A DNA stretch of 64,000 nucleotides from CALOBA01 sp942491465. Its GTDB lineage: Bacteria > Pseudomonadota > Gammaproteobacteria > Chromatiales > Chromatiaceae. The stretch spans positions 1 to 64,000 of the forward strand of contig CALOBA010000084.1 in the NCBI GenBank assembly GCA_942491465.1. Direction: 5' to 3'. The position numbers and the translations under genes are program-made. Under the pieces are notes generated by a model, which saw nothing but the letters and a program-made list of their open reading frames with translations, ran no database searches and had not been told where the DNA came from. Shown in pieces: positions 1 through 8,484 of the stretch (positions are counted from its first letter, which is position 1; each line of letters begins with the position of its first letter).

Positions 1-735
1 CTGAAGCTCTCGATATTTGAGCACCACGGTCGTCCCAGAGCAACATCGCCGGCTACCGTGCCGTCATCGAGGCCGGCGTCCACTACGGCCGCTTCCTACC
101 GATGATGATGACCTCGGCGGGCTCGGCCAAGCCGGCCAAGCTGATCGTGCTCGGCGTCGGCGTCGCCGGCCTGCAGGCCATCGCCACCGCCCGCCGTCTT
201 GGGTGCCGACGTGCACGCCTACGACGTGCGCCCGGAGACCAAGGAGCAGATCGAGTCCTTGGGCGCCAAGGCCATCGAGCTGGATCTGGGCGAGAGCGGC
301 AGCGGCGAGGGCGGCTATGCGAAAGAGCTGTCCGACGAGGCCAAGGCCAAGCAGCAGCAGCTGCTCGCCGACCAGCTCGCCAAGGCGCACGTGATCGTCA
401 CCACCGCGCTGATCCCCTGCCGGCCGGCCCCGGAGCTGATCACCGAGGATGTGGTCAAGCGCATGCGCACGGGCTCGGTGATCGTCGATCTGGCCGCGGC
501 CAACGGCGGCAACTGCAAGCTGACCGAAAAGGATCAGGTGGTCGAGCGCCACGGCGTGGTCATGGTCGGTCACACCAACTACCCGTCCATGGTCCCATCG
601 GATGCCAGCGCCTTCTACGCGCGCAACCTGCTCAACCTGCTGGAGATCATGGTCGACAAGTCCGACAGCGGCCCGGTGCTCAAGGACCTCACCGAGGACG
701 AGATCACCCAGGCGATGCTGGTCGCCAACCCCTGA
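1..735 (+). pseudogene. pntA: NAD(P) transhydrogenase subunit alpha, C-terminal part, frameshifted
   Basis: This is the NAD(H)-binding part of the proton-translocating transhydrogenase, which passes hydride between NADH and NADP+. The 5' end lies outside the window. Conserved stretches are seen in two frames. From about position 39 to 195 one frame gives SNIAGYRAVIEAG, TSAGSAKPAKL and the nucleotide-binding VLGVGVAGLQAIA. From 199 another frame gives GADVHAYDVRPETKEQ, VIVTTALIPCRPAP and VIVDLAAANGGNC, ending VANP at 735. A single extra T in the LG codons near 195-198 explains the shift. An in-frame TGA at 18-20 and mis-spaced sequence at 12-38 point to a second small lesion. The protein is otherwise pristine, so sequencing error is as likely as inactivation. 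It is followed by pntA2 and pntB in normal operon order. Confidence 0.85.
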
Positions 736-762
736 TGCCCCACCACCATCGGAGTCAATCGG

Positions 763-1050
763 ATGTCTGAATCCCTACTTGCCCTGTACGTCTTTGTCCT
801 TGCCTGCTTCATCGGCTACTACGTCATCTGGGGCGTCACCCCGTCCCTGCACACGCCCCTGGTGGCGCTCACCAACGCCATCTCCGGCATCGTCCTGGTC
901 GGCGCGCTGCTGGTCGCCGGTCTGGAAGAGGCCGGCGTCACCGCATCGGCCTTCGGCTTTTTTGCCGTGCTGCTGGCCAGCATCGGCGTCTTCGGCGGCT
1001 TCCTGGTGACCCACCGGATGCTGTCCATGTTCAAGAAGAAGAAGCAATAG
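763..1050 (+). CDS. pntA2: NAD(P) transhydrogenase subunit alpha 2 (membrane part)
   Basis: A 95-residue membrane protein, the separate membrane segment of the alpha subunit in three-gene transhydrogenases. It helps to form the proton channel with PntB. Three or four hydrophobic helices fill it (LLALYVFVLACFIGYYVIW, ALTNAISGIVLVGALLVAG, FFAVLLASIGVFGGFLVT), and it ends in the basic tail MFKKKKQ. The motif TPSLHTPLVALTNAISGI is typical of the family. It lies 27 bases after pntA and 12 bases before pntB, and reads through cleanly, unlike its neighbours. Confidence 0.92.
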   Translation: MSESLLALYVFVLACFIGYYVIWGVTPSLHTPLVALTNAISGIVLVGALLVAGLEEAGVTASAFGFFAVLLASIGVFGGFLVTHRMLSMFKKKKQ

Positions 1051-1062
1051 GCGATCGTAACG

Positions 1063-2423
1063 ATGGAATTGGTACTCAACCCCAACCAGCAGGCCGTCGC
1101 CTATCTGGTCTCGGCCATCCTGTTCATCTTCGCGCTCAAGGGCCTGACCCATCCGAAGACCGCCCGCCAGGGCAACTGGCTCGGCATCCTCGGCATGATC
1201 ATCGCGCTCGGCGCGACCCTGCTCGGCGAGCATGTCACCACCTACTGGCTGATCATCGTCGCCGGCGCCATCGGCGCGGTCATCGGCATCGTCGTCGCGC
1301 TGAAGATCAAGATGGCCGACATGCCGCAGCTGGTGGCCGCCCTGCACAGCTTCGTCGGCATGGCCGCGGTGCTGGTGGCCATCGGCACCTTCATCACCCA
1401 TGCCAACGCCGGCGAGCTGAACCCGGTGCTGATGGGCGAACTCTCCGCCGGCATCGTCATCGGCGCCATCACCTTCACCGGATCGGTGATCGCCTTTGCC
1501 AAGCTGCAGGGGATCATGGACGGCGCGCCGATCACCTTCAAAGGCCAGCATGCCCTGAACGCCGCCCTCGGTATCGCCACCGTCGGCCTGGCGGTCTACT
1601 TCGCCATGCAGGGCGCCACCGATCAGCCCTTCGCGGCCAACGTCATCATTGCGCTGATCGCCATGACCCTGCTCGCCTTTCGTCATCGGCGGCAGACGCT
1701 CATGCGGCTCATCACCCACTCGGGCGGCGCCGGCTTCACGCTGCCACAACCTGCTGATCATCGTCGGCGCCCTGGTGGGCTTCTCCGGCGCCATCCTCTC
1801 CTTCATCATGTGCCGGGCGATGAACCGCTCCATCATCAACGTGGTCTTCGGCGGCTTCGGCACCGGCGACAGCGGCGGCGACAGCGCCGGCGCCCAGGCC
1901 GCATCCAAGGGCGTGAAGTCCGCCTCCATCGATGATGCCGTCTACTGGATGGAAGACGCCACGAGGTCATCGTCGTCCCCGGCTACGGCATGCCCTCAAG
2001 GAGATGATGGAGCTGCTGGAGCAGCGCGGCGTGCCGCTCAAGTTCGCCATCCGCCCGGTCGCCGGGCGCATGCCCGGCCACATGAACGTGCTGCTGGCCG
2101 AGGCCGACATCCCGTATGACAACGTCCTGGAGATGGACGAGATCAACGCCGAGTTCCAGAACACCGACGTCTGCCTGGTGGTCGGCGCCAACGACGTGGT
2201 CAACCCCGCCGCCAAGACCGACAAGACCAGCCCCATCTACGGCATGCCCATCATCGAGGCGGCCAAGGCGCGCAACGTCTACTTCCTCAAGCGCTCCATG
2301 CGCCCTGGCTACTCCGGCGTCGACAATCTGCTGTTCTACCAGGACAACACCTCGCTGGTGTTTGGTGATGCCAAGGACACCATCGAGGGGATGGTGCAGG
2401 CGTTGAAGGGTGGGGGGCACTAA
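1063..2423 (+). pseudogene. pntB: NAD(P) transhydrogenase subunit beta, frameshifted at several points
   Basis: PntB holds the proton-translocating membrane domain and the NADP(H)-binding domain. The frame from 1063 gives a normal N-terminal half (KIKMADMPQLVAALHSFVGMAA, ALGIATVGLAVYFAM) and breaks after LLAF at about 1680. A second frame resumes near 1760-1775 with GALVGFSGAILSFIMCRAMNRSIINVVFGGFGTG. A third gives only EVIVVPGYGM at about 1963-1992. A fourth, from about 1992, gives ALKEMMELLEQRG, then GRMPGHMNVLLAEADIPYD and KRSMRPGYSGVDNLLFY to the stop. Bases are missing between GYGM and ALKE, where family members carry about six more residues. At least three indels are needed, so as written no full-length product can be made. 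Assembly error is a serious alternative. Confidence 0.85.
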
Positions 2424-2549
2424 CCGGTCGTCCCGCCTCTGCTCCGGCGCTGCCGTCGGAGCTTGGGTGCCCGCAGTTGCCGCTGCTCCCGCGGCGCGCG
2501 CGCCAGGGAAGGCGCACCGACCAGCAATCGTCATGTACTTCAGCGACGA

Positions 2550-2578
2550 TTGCCCTGTCGAGATGGCGAGACTATGCT
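2550..2578 (+). promoter_or_regulatory. Candidate sigma70 promoter for the PIN toxin-antitoxin pair
   Basis: TTGCCC at 2550-2555 and TATGCT at 2573-2578 are separated by 17 bases. Start of transcription would be near 2585, about 90 bases before the antitoxin ATG. Seen by eye only. Confidence 0.4.
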
Positions 2579-2676
2579 GAAATCAAGCGTGCGGCCAGGG
2601 GCGTAGCCATCCCATCGTCCAGCGATGTTCGCCCGCTGCACCATCCAGCCAAGCCAGCCGACGAGCGATCCCGCCC

Positions 2677-2898
2677 ATGATCTCAGTGAACGCAATCTAC
2701 GAAGACGGCAAGATCCAGCTCTTGGAGGACTTGCCCCAAATTCGGCGCGCCAAGGTCATCCTGACCGTTGTCGAAGAGCTGCCGCCCTCGGTGCCCAACG
2801 CCGACCCCGCCCTGTTCGACGACCTGATCGGCGTCGTATCCGTGCGCGACGACGGCTCGCGCAACCATGACCGCTACCTCGACGAGACCCCCCGTTGA
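2677..2898 (+). CDS. Antitoxin of a PIN-domain toxin pair
   Basis: A 73-residue protein that begins MISVNAIYEDGKIQLLEDLP. This is the short beta-strand opening of DUF104- and VapB-like antitoxins, followed by an acidic C-terminal half (FDDLIGVVSVRDDGS) of the kind that wraps the toxin. Its stop codon TGA at 2896-2898 overlaps the TTG start of the PIN toxin, the tight coupling usual for antitoxin-toxin operons. It would neutralise the downstream RNase and repress the operon. The family is inferred from length, opening motif and position, not from a clear DNA-binding motif. Confidence 0.75.
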   Translation: MISVNAIYEDGKIQLLEDLPQIRRAKVILTVVEELPPSVPNADPALFDDLIGVVSVRDDGSRNHDRYLDETPR

Positions 2899-3311
2899 CC
2901 CCGAAGGTCTTCGTCGATACCGGATTCTGGATCGCGCTGTTGGACCGGCGTGGCGGCAACCACAGCCGCACGAAGGATGCGCTTCCTCAGTTGCTCGCCG
3001 GCTCCCGGCTCATCCTCTCGGATTTCGTCGTCTTCGAGACGCTGACCTATCTCAACTGCTCTCTGCGACGCCACGACCTCGCCCGCCGGTTCTACGAGAA
3101 GACAAGCACGGGCGCATTAGACATCGTCGATGTCGATACCCCCATCAAGGACCGCGCCATCGCCCTGCTGCTCCAACACGCCGACAAGGACTTCAGTGTT
3201 GTCGACTGCACCAGCTTCGCCATCATGCAATCCCAGGGCATCGACCAGTTCGCCGGCTTCGACTCGCACTTCTTGCAGATGGGATTTGTTCCGACCGTAC
3301 CGGTCCGATAG
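2895..3311 (+). CDS. PIN-domain toxin (VapC-type ribonuclease)
   Basis: A 138-residue protein of full length for a PIN-domain endoribonuclease. The first acidic motif is VFVDTGFWIALLD near residue 8, the second acidic region is DFVVFETLTY around residue 50, and the third is FSVVDCTSFAIM around residue 100, followed by FDSHFLQMGF. All three acidic clusters expected to bind Mg2+ are present, so the enzyme looks functional. Translation starts at TTG 2895, overlapping the antitoxin stop; no ATG fits. Targets of this branch are usually tRNA or rRNA, but the target here cannot be told. Confidence 0.85.
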   Translation: MTPKVFVDTGFWIALLDRRGGNHSRTKDALPQLLAGSRLILSDFVVFETLTYLNCSLRRHDLARRFYEKTSTGALDIVDVDTPIKDRAIALLLQHADKDFSVVDCTSFAIMQSQGIDQFAGFDSHFLQMGFVPTVPVR

Positions 3312-3576
3312 CGGCATGAAGCCTCAACGAGAATCCTGGGCGGCGCGACCGAATTCGGTTGCCGTAGTGCCGACTGAGAACGTCGGGGCGGCTCGCCGAC
3401 AGAAGGCGTCAGGACGCGATCCTGCAAGCCGACAACGTTGGAATTGATCGACAGTCGGAGCGAGACGAGCGCGGCTTGATCTGGCAAGCAACTTTGCCTG
3501 CACACCGGCTCCGGCAGCAGCTGGCTGAGGCGGCGAATCAGCAACCGATGCGGCCACAGAAAGCCGGCAGCGGATA

Positions 3577-3825
3577 TCAAGAATCAAGGTAGATATACAA
3601 ACCACTGCCCTGCGGGCGGTCGTCGCCCCACCCGCCGGGCTTGCCGAGGTTTTCGAGCTTGTCGCGCGCGTCCTCGTTGTCGATCTCTAGCAGCACAGCG
3701 TCGGTGACGACGATCGGCTGCCCATCGAACTTCTCTGAGAGGGCGAGCGCTTCGGCATGATGCTGGTCGTTCTCGTTGACCAGGGCGAGGATGTAGCCGG
3801 TGTCGACGAAGACGGACTCAGGCAT
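3577..3825 (-). pseudogene. PIN-domain toxin, truncated
   Basis: The first 50 or so residues are a normal PIN N-terminus (MPESVFVDTGYILALVNENDQHHAEALAL, then IVVTDAVLLEI). The reading frame then runs into unrelated sequence (DNEDARDKLENLGKPGGWG) and stops at 82 residues, against about 130-145 for the family. The C-terminal acidic motif is missing, so the RNase should be inactive. It overlaps the 3' end of the upstream antitoxin gene by 8 bases, which is the normal arrangement. A 3' deletion or foreign junction near 3660 is the simplest reading. Confidence 0.7.
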
Positions 3826-4051
3826 CCCTTTCGCCGACGACGTAGGCGTCGTGATTGGTCGAGAGGTCCGCTGGCCCTTGGGTCTTCACCCGCCGCAGCC
3901 GCGCAAAGATCGTCTCGTTGCCATCGGTGTTCTGTGGCTCGGCATCGACCAGGACGACACGCACCTTTTTGCCATCCAAAACGCGGCGATGTTCCGGCGG
4001 AATGTCGAGAACACCGTCGTGGGCAACTGCCTGAAATTCGATTGCATTCAT
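3818..4051 (-). CDS. Antitoxin left beside the truncated PIN toxin
   Basis: A 77-residue protein, MNAIEFQAVAHDGVLDIPPEHRRVLDGKKVRVVLVDAE, with a VapB/AbrB-like beta-strand opening followed by a charged C-terminal half ending VVGERDA. The ATG at 4051 is chosen because homologous antitoxins begin at exactly this MNAIEF-type motif; the longer open frame upstream is low-complexity read-through. The gene appears intact although its toxin is truncated, so it may act only as an orphan antidote or regulator. Confidence 0.7.
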   Translation of the reverse strand: MNAIEFQAVAHDGVLDIPPEHRRVLDGKKVRVVLVDAEPQNTDGNETIFARLRRVKTQGPADLSTNHDAYVVGERDA

Positions 4052-4144
4052 CGTTTTGGATAACCTGTTCTGTAGAGAGTCTCGCGAGCTTTGAGAGCGC
4101 ATGCTGCGCCTGGGCCCTCTAAGCTGCGCGCTGTGTCGGGCTTC

Positions 4145-4187
4145 GGAGCGCATGGGGTCGCGGAGCGCATGGGAGCGCATGGGGTCG
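4145..4187 (+). repeat. Short direct repeats GGAGCGCATGGG, three copies
   Basis: Copies begin at 4145, 4162 and 4172, the last two overlapping by two bases, within the 235-base gap between the orphan antitoxin and the HTH remnant. Nothing else is recognisable in this gap. The function is unknown; replication slippage in decaying sequence is sufficient to explain it. Confidence 0.6.
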
Positions 4188-4286
4188 GGTCTTGCCTTTT
4201 GCCTTAGCGCGAGTGTAAACAGGACCGGAGTCGAATGGTTGTGACTTGGGTCAAACAGCTGGCCGGCTACCGCAAGAGTGCGTTCG

Positions 4287-4799
4287 TCAAGCAGCCACGC
4301 GCGACTGCCGCTGCAATCGCATGTGCACCTCAATGTCCTGGAACGGGCACAGAACGCCGCCTTTGGCCGTGCGTTCGAGCAGCCCCAACTCGACCAGCAC
4401 CGCAACATCCTCGGACACTCGCGTGATGTCACGCCCGAGCCGCCGCGCGGTCTCGCGCAAGCTCAACTCGCCGGCCCCCATGAGCGTTTGCACCAGTGCC
4501 CAACGCGGCCTTGATCATCCCTTGGTCCACCCGGCCCGGCAGATCTTTGGCAGATTGCATAAAACATTGTTTTTATGACAGTAAAAACCTGATAACTGAT
4601 CGACCTGCAAGGTTTTGGACCAAATGATGATCAAGGCTGCCCAACGCCGTTCGGTGAGCCGACCAAAGAAGGCGCCAGGTGTCTCGAAATTCAGCGTTTC
4701 GCCGAGGTAGCCATCGGCTTGGAAGGCCGCGACGGCGCACGCCCTCAACGCTTGGCATGCGTTCGCATCGACCGTGATCGTTAGTGTCCGCTGCTGCAT
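4287..4799 (-). pseudogene. HTH transcriptional regulator (antitoxin-like), split by a MITE-like insertion
   Basis: The N-terminal half (MQQRTLTITVDANACQALRA, then GETLNFETPGAFFGRLTERRWA) and the C-terminal half (ALVQTLMGAGELSLRETARRLGRDITRVSEDVAVLVELGLLERTAKGGVLCPF) join into one roughly 124-residue regulator with a winged-HTH segment. They are separated by 131 inserted bases plus a 10-base target duplication. The 141-base total keeps frame but adds a TGA. Removing element and duplication restores WALVQTLMG exactly. The start at 4799 overlaps by 19 bases the tail of a DUF6516-like toxin, as in HTH/DUF6516 toxin-antitoxin pairs. Family membership is from recall of related proteins in Chromatiales. 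Confidence 0.75.
4507..4637. mobile_element. 131-bp MITE-like element with terminal inverted repeats and 10-bp target duplication
   Basis: The ends are inverted copies of GCCTTGATCATC, two variable bases, then TTGGTCCA, so 20 of 22 positions match. The element is bounded by a perfect direct repeat, TGCCCAACGC, at 4497-4506 and 4638-4647. The left end carries one extra G at 4507. The interior is AT-richer than the surroundings and has no coding capacity. This is the structure of a non-autonomous element mobilised in trans. Which transposase family drives it is not known; a 10-bp duplication argues against the resident IS630 (TA target). Confidence 0.8.
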
Positions 4800-4864
4800 C
4801 GATCCACCTCCGCGAAAAAATCTTCGATCAGTTGCGCTGGCGTGACGTCCTTGAAACGAGTGAC
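4781..4864 (-). pseudogene. C-terminal remnant of a DUF6516-like toxin
   Basis: Only the last 27 codons remain: VTRFKDVTPAQLIEDFFAEVDRC and a short tail, ending in TAA at 4781-4783, overlapping the HTH gene start. This matches the C-terminal end of the DUF6516 toxin family as I recall it (a TPxQLIxDFxxxV helix). Upstream coding sequence is replaced by the IS630-type element at about 4868. The N-terminal part is not found on the other side of the element, so material was lost, not merely interrupted. Confidence 0.5.
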
Positions 4865-4867
4865 TAG

Positions 4868-6153
4868 TGCACCACTGTTAAAAACGTGAGACCGTTTCGA
4901 GGTTGTACGGTTATCATGCCGATCAGTCGTAACTTTGCTGATTGGAGAGGGCGTCCCATGCCACTGTGCAGTGCTGCAGCCATCCATGTTTCGGAGAAAA
5001 ATCGTCAAGCACTGGAAGCCATCGAGCGCTGACGCAACGCGCCGCAGGGCTTGGTGCGGCGAGCGCAGATAATCCTCTTGGCCGCACGCGGCGTCGGTGT
5101 GCGGGCAACGGCCGAGCGCCTCGGCATCGGCCGGGCGACGGTACAGCGTTGGCGGCACCGGTGGTCGAGCGCCCCGGCGACGGAATCGGCCCTTGAGCGA
5201 CTGGTCGACGCACCGCGTCCGGGCACGCCGGCGACCTTCACGCCGGAGGTGATCTGCTCGATTTTGGCGCTCGCCTGCGAGCCGCCCAAGCGCGACGGAC
5301 GCGAGCTGACCCATTGGACCCATGCCGATCTGGCCGCGGAAGCCGCTGCGCGCGGCATCGTGGAGTCGATCTCGCCGGACTCCATCGGGCGGTTCCTGCG
5401 CGAGGCCGACCTCAAGCCGCATCGCGTGCGCGGCTGGATCAATACGCCGCGCGATGCGCAGTTCGACGAGAAGTGCCGGGACGTATGCGAGACCTATCGA
5501 TTGGCGCCCGAGCGCGCCGCCGTCGGCATCGAGACACGCAGCATCGATGAGATGACCGGCGTACAGGCGCTTGAGCGGGCGGCAACCACCAAGCCGGTAC
5601 GCCCCGGCTTGGTGGAGCGGCGCGAATTCGAGTACATCCGCCATGGCACATTGACCTTGATCACCGCCTTCGATGTGGTCACCGGGAAGGTCACCTACCA
5701 TCTCGGTCCGACACGCACCGAGGAAGACTTCGCCTGCTGGCTCGCAGACCTGCTGGCGCAACGCAGCGCCGACACACCCTGGCACCTCATCATGGACAAC
5801 CTCAACATCCATTGCTCGGAAGCGGTCGTGCGCCTCGTCGCCGGCGCCTGCGGGCTCGATATCGACCTCGGCGTCAAAGGCAAGCACGGCATCCTCAAGT
5901 CCATGGCCACCCGCGAGCGTTTCCTGCGCGATCCCGATCACCGCATCGTCTTCCACTTCACGCCCAAGCACGCCTCCTGGCTCAACCAGATCGAGATGTG
6001 GTTCTCCATCCTGGCGCGCAAAGTCATCCGCCGCGGCGGCTTCAGCTCCCTCGGGGCCCTGCGCGGAGAGCTCTGCGCGTTCTCGCAACTTCACCAAAAC
6101 AAGGGGCGTGTGGGCCAGGCGGGCGGCCGCCGGCATTTCCAGCGGTGTTAAAC
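4868..6153 (+). mobile_element. IS630-family insertion sequence, degenerate
   Basis: The extent is set by the transposase and by imperfect inverted ends: CACCACTG at 4871-4878 and, on the other strand, CACCGCTG just before 6150. A TA dinucleotide lies outside each end, the IS630 target, but the spacing differs, so the exact ends are uncertain. The element separates the tail of a toxin gene from the 3' end of ntpD. Neither neighbour continues on the far side, so a deletion accompanied or followed the insertion. Confidence 0.6.
4958..6151 (+). pseudogene. IS630-family transposase with premature stop
   Basis: The natural start is ATG 4958 (MPLCSAAAIHVSEKNRQALEAIER). An in-frame TGA at 5030-5032 then interrupts the expected ER-R-NAPQGLVRRAQ, a likely CGA-to-TGA change. 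After it the reading frame is open from 5033 to 6151, with a helix-turn-helix (ATAERLGIGRATVQRWRHRW) and the DDE residues in SIDEMTG, IMDNLNIH and NQIEMWF. The C-terminus diverges after LRGELCAF and lacks the usual FNRTxAKPFxWTYxG ending, so it is also damaged at the 3' end. An N-terminally shortened product could be made from TTG 5051, but autonomous activity is unlikely. Confidence 0.85.
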
Positions 6154-6160
6154 TTTTGCA

Positions 6161-6169
6161 GGGGGGGGG
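6161..6169. repeat. Homopolymer run of nine G
   Basis: Nine consecutive G sit at the junction between the IS630-type element and the ntpD tail. Such runs are frequent sites of base-calling error, and the length here decides in which frame ntpD would continue. Confidence 0.8.
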
Positions 6170-6214
6170 AGGCGATCCACAACGCAGGCGGAGTCGGAGC
6201 GGGTTCCAGCCCGA

Positions 6215-6838
6215 GCCGGCCCGGCGTACGCGCACGACCTCTTCGCGCTCCTGTTCTTCCAGGGCCGTGTCCACCAGGTTGAGGGTCTCGTCGATCTCCG
6301 GCAGCAGCACGTCCTCCAGCGCCCGGGCGCGGCGGGCGGTGCGGATGTATTCGCTGCGCAGGCGCTCCAGGTTGCCGGTGAGGACGGCCAGATGGGCGGC
6401 GATGGGGATCAGGCGGGTGCAGCAGGTGCGGCAGTGCTCGGCCTCCGGGGAGCGGTTCACCGGGCCGGCGGCGGGGTGGTCCGCGGCTGGGGGCTCGGGT
6501 GTGGCGGGGTCGAGGGGCGGTGGCTCTTCGACCCGCACGCCGAGTACGGATCTGGCCTGCCGTGACGGCGCGCAGTCGAGCGTCTTGGCGGTGGGGTAGA
6601 TCGACAGCTCGTCGAAGCCGTGGCGTCCGAGCGCCGCGCGTACGGCCTCCAGGGCCTCGGCCTGGGCGGCCTGCCAGCGCCGTTGGGCGGTGTCGTAGCG
6701 GCCGAGTAGGGCGAGGATCTCGGAGGCCAGGATCAGGCGCTTTTCGTCGAGGAATCCGTAGCCTTCCTGCATGCCGGCGCGCTCGTCCTTCAGCTCCAGG
6801 TAGGCGCTGTGGGTGGGGGTGATCTCGCGGCTGGACAT
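6215..6838 (-). CDS. ntpD: V/A-type ATPase subunit D (central stalk), 3' end disturbed
   Basis: Subunit D is the long coiled coil that connects the catalytic head to the membrane rotor. Residues 1-208 match the family: MSSREITPTHSAYLELKDERAGMQEGYGFLDEKRLILASEIL at the N-terminal helix and LTGNLERLRSEYIRTARRARALEDVLLPEIDETLNLVDTALEEQEREEVVRV at the C-terminal helix. A Pro/Glu-rich linker (residues 106-130) sits between the helices. There is no stop where the family ends; the frame runs on through the IS630-type element to 4781, giving an artificial 685-codon frame. The native stop was probably lost at the insertion junction. It starts 52 bases after ntpB. Confidence 0.8.
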
Positions 6839-6890
6839 GGCTCTTGTGCCCTGGACGGGTCGGGGTTAAGCAGGGATCGGTGACGTCGGA

Positions 6891-8287
6891 TCAGGCCGCG
6901 GCATCGGTGCGACGCAGGTGCGCGCGGATCTGCTCGTCGCTGAGCCGATGCAGCTCGCCCCGGGCAGTCCGTCGAGGACCCGCCAGCCGGCCTCCAGGCT
7001 CTGGTCGATGTCGCGCCGGTTTGTCTGGTTGATGAGGTCGTGCTCGAAGCGCTCGCCGAAGCCGAGATAGGTGCGATCGATCGGCGACAGGCCCTCTTCG
7101 CCGACCACGCTGGCGAGGATGCGCGTCTGCTGGGCCTGGGCGTAGGCGGCGTAGAGCTGGGCGGCCAGGGCGCCGTGGTCGGCGTGGGTCATGCCGGCGC
7201 CGGTACCGTCCTTCATCAGCCGCGACAGGCTCGGCAGCAGTTTGATGGGCGGGTAGAGGTTGCGCCGGTGCAGCTCGCGGTCGAGGACGATCTGGCCCTC
7301 GGTGATGTAGCCGGTCAGGTCCGGGATCGGGTGGGTGATGTCGTCGTTGGGCATGGTCAGGATCGGCACCTGGGTCACCGACCCGGGGCGACCGCGGATG
7401 CGCCCGGCGCGCTCGTAGAGGGTCGCCAGGTCCGAGTACATGTAGCCGGGGTAGCCCTTGCGGCTCGGGACTTCGCCGCGGCTGGCGGAGACCTCGCGCA
7501 GGGCCTCGCAGTAGTTGGTCAGGTCGGTGAGGATGACCAGGACGTGCTTGCCCTCGCTGAAGGCCATGTACTCCGCGGCGGTGAGCGCGAACCGCGGCGT
7601 GAGCAGGCGCTGGGCGCTGGAGTCGCTGGCCAGGTTCAGGAACAGCACCGTGCGCGCCAGCGCGCCGGAGCGCTCCATCTCGTTACGGAACAACTCGGCG
7701 CTGGCGTGGGGGATGCCGATGCCGGCGAACACGATGGCGAAGGCCTCATCGCCACCACGCCCGGCGGGTAGCCTGGCGTTGCAGGCGATGTCGACGGCGA
7801 TGCGATCATGGGGCAGTCCGCCGCCGGAGAACAGCGGCAGCTTTTGGCCGCGGACCAGGCTGTTCATCAGGTCGATGGACGAGAAGCCGGTCTCGAGGAA
7901 GTCCCGCGGGGCCTCCCGCGCCGATGGCTTGATCGGCCGCCCATCGACCCGGAACGCCTGCCGCGCGGCCAGCGGCGGACCGCCGTCGAGGGGCTTGCCG
8001 ATGCCGTTGAAGACCCGCCCGAGCAGCCCGGGGCCCACATGGAAGCGCACCGGCTCGCCGAAGAAGCGCACCCGGGTGCCGGCCAGGCGCAGGCCGGCGG
8101 TGTCGTCGAGCATCTCGACGGTGACGCTGTCCGGGTCGAGCGCGGCGATGCGCCCGAGCCGGATGCGGCCGTCGCTGTCCTCGACCTCGACGGCCTCATT
8201 CAGGCCGACGTCGACGCTGCGCTGCAAGAACAGCAGCGGGCCGTCGACGCGGGTGGCGATATCTTCTCCGATCAGGGGCGCGTACAT
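6891..8287 (-). CDS. ntpB: V/A-type ATPase subunit B, with a frameshift near the C-terminus
   Basis: This is the non-catalytic B subunit of the V/A-ATPase head. It starts MYAPLIGEDIATRVDGPLLFL and shows the beta-barrel, then KLPLFSGGGLPHDRIAVDIA in place of a true P-loop, and EVPSRKGYPGYMYSDLATLYERAGRI and TMPNDDITHPIPDLTGYITEGQI, all typical of B. Near 6960 the frame shifts: SLEAGWRVLDGLPG continues as GELHRLSDEQIRAHLRRTDAAA only if one C is added to the CCCC run, giving the stop at 6891. As written the frame ends at 6866. A homopolymer base-calling error is likely. The gene lies upstream of ntpD. Confidence 0.85.
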
Positions 8288-8484
8288 CGATCGCTTGGCT
8301 CAGTACAACGGGTAAAGGGGGGTTTTGTATCACAGTCGGCGCCGGTCGACTGCTTTGTCGATGCGCACAGGCGCCTAGTCTTGTGGATCATCGCCCCCAG
8401 CTTGGGCGCTTGTGCGCGGGTTTCGGCAGCTTGGTCCACCGTTCCAGCGCCAAGCGCCACAGCAACCCCGAGGTCGTATCGAAG

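Noticed and set aside
5673..6599. 308-codon plus-strand frame through the IS and ntpD
   Set aside because: It is a +1 shadow of the transposase followed by the antisense of ntpD; no motifs.
4781..6838. A single 685-codon open frame on the minus strand
   Set aside because: Only the first 208 codons (ntpD) and the last 27 or so (toxin tail) look like protein; the middle is the antisense strand of the IS630 transposase.
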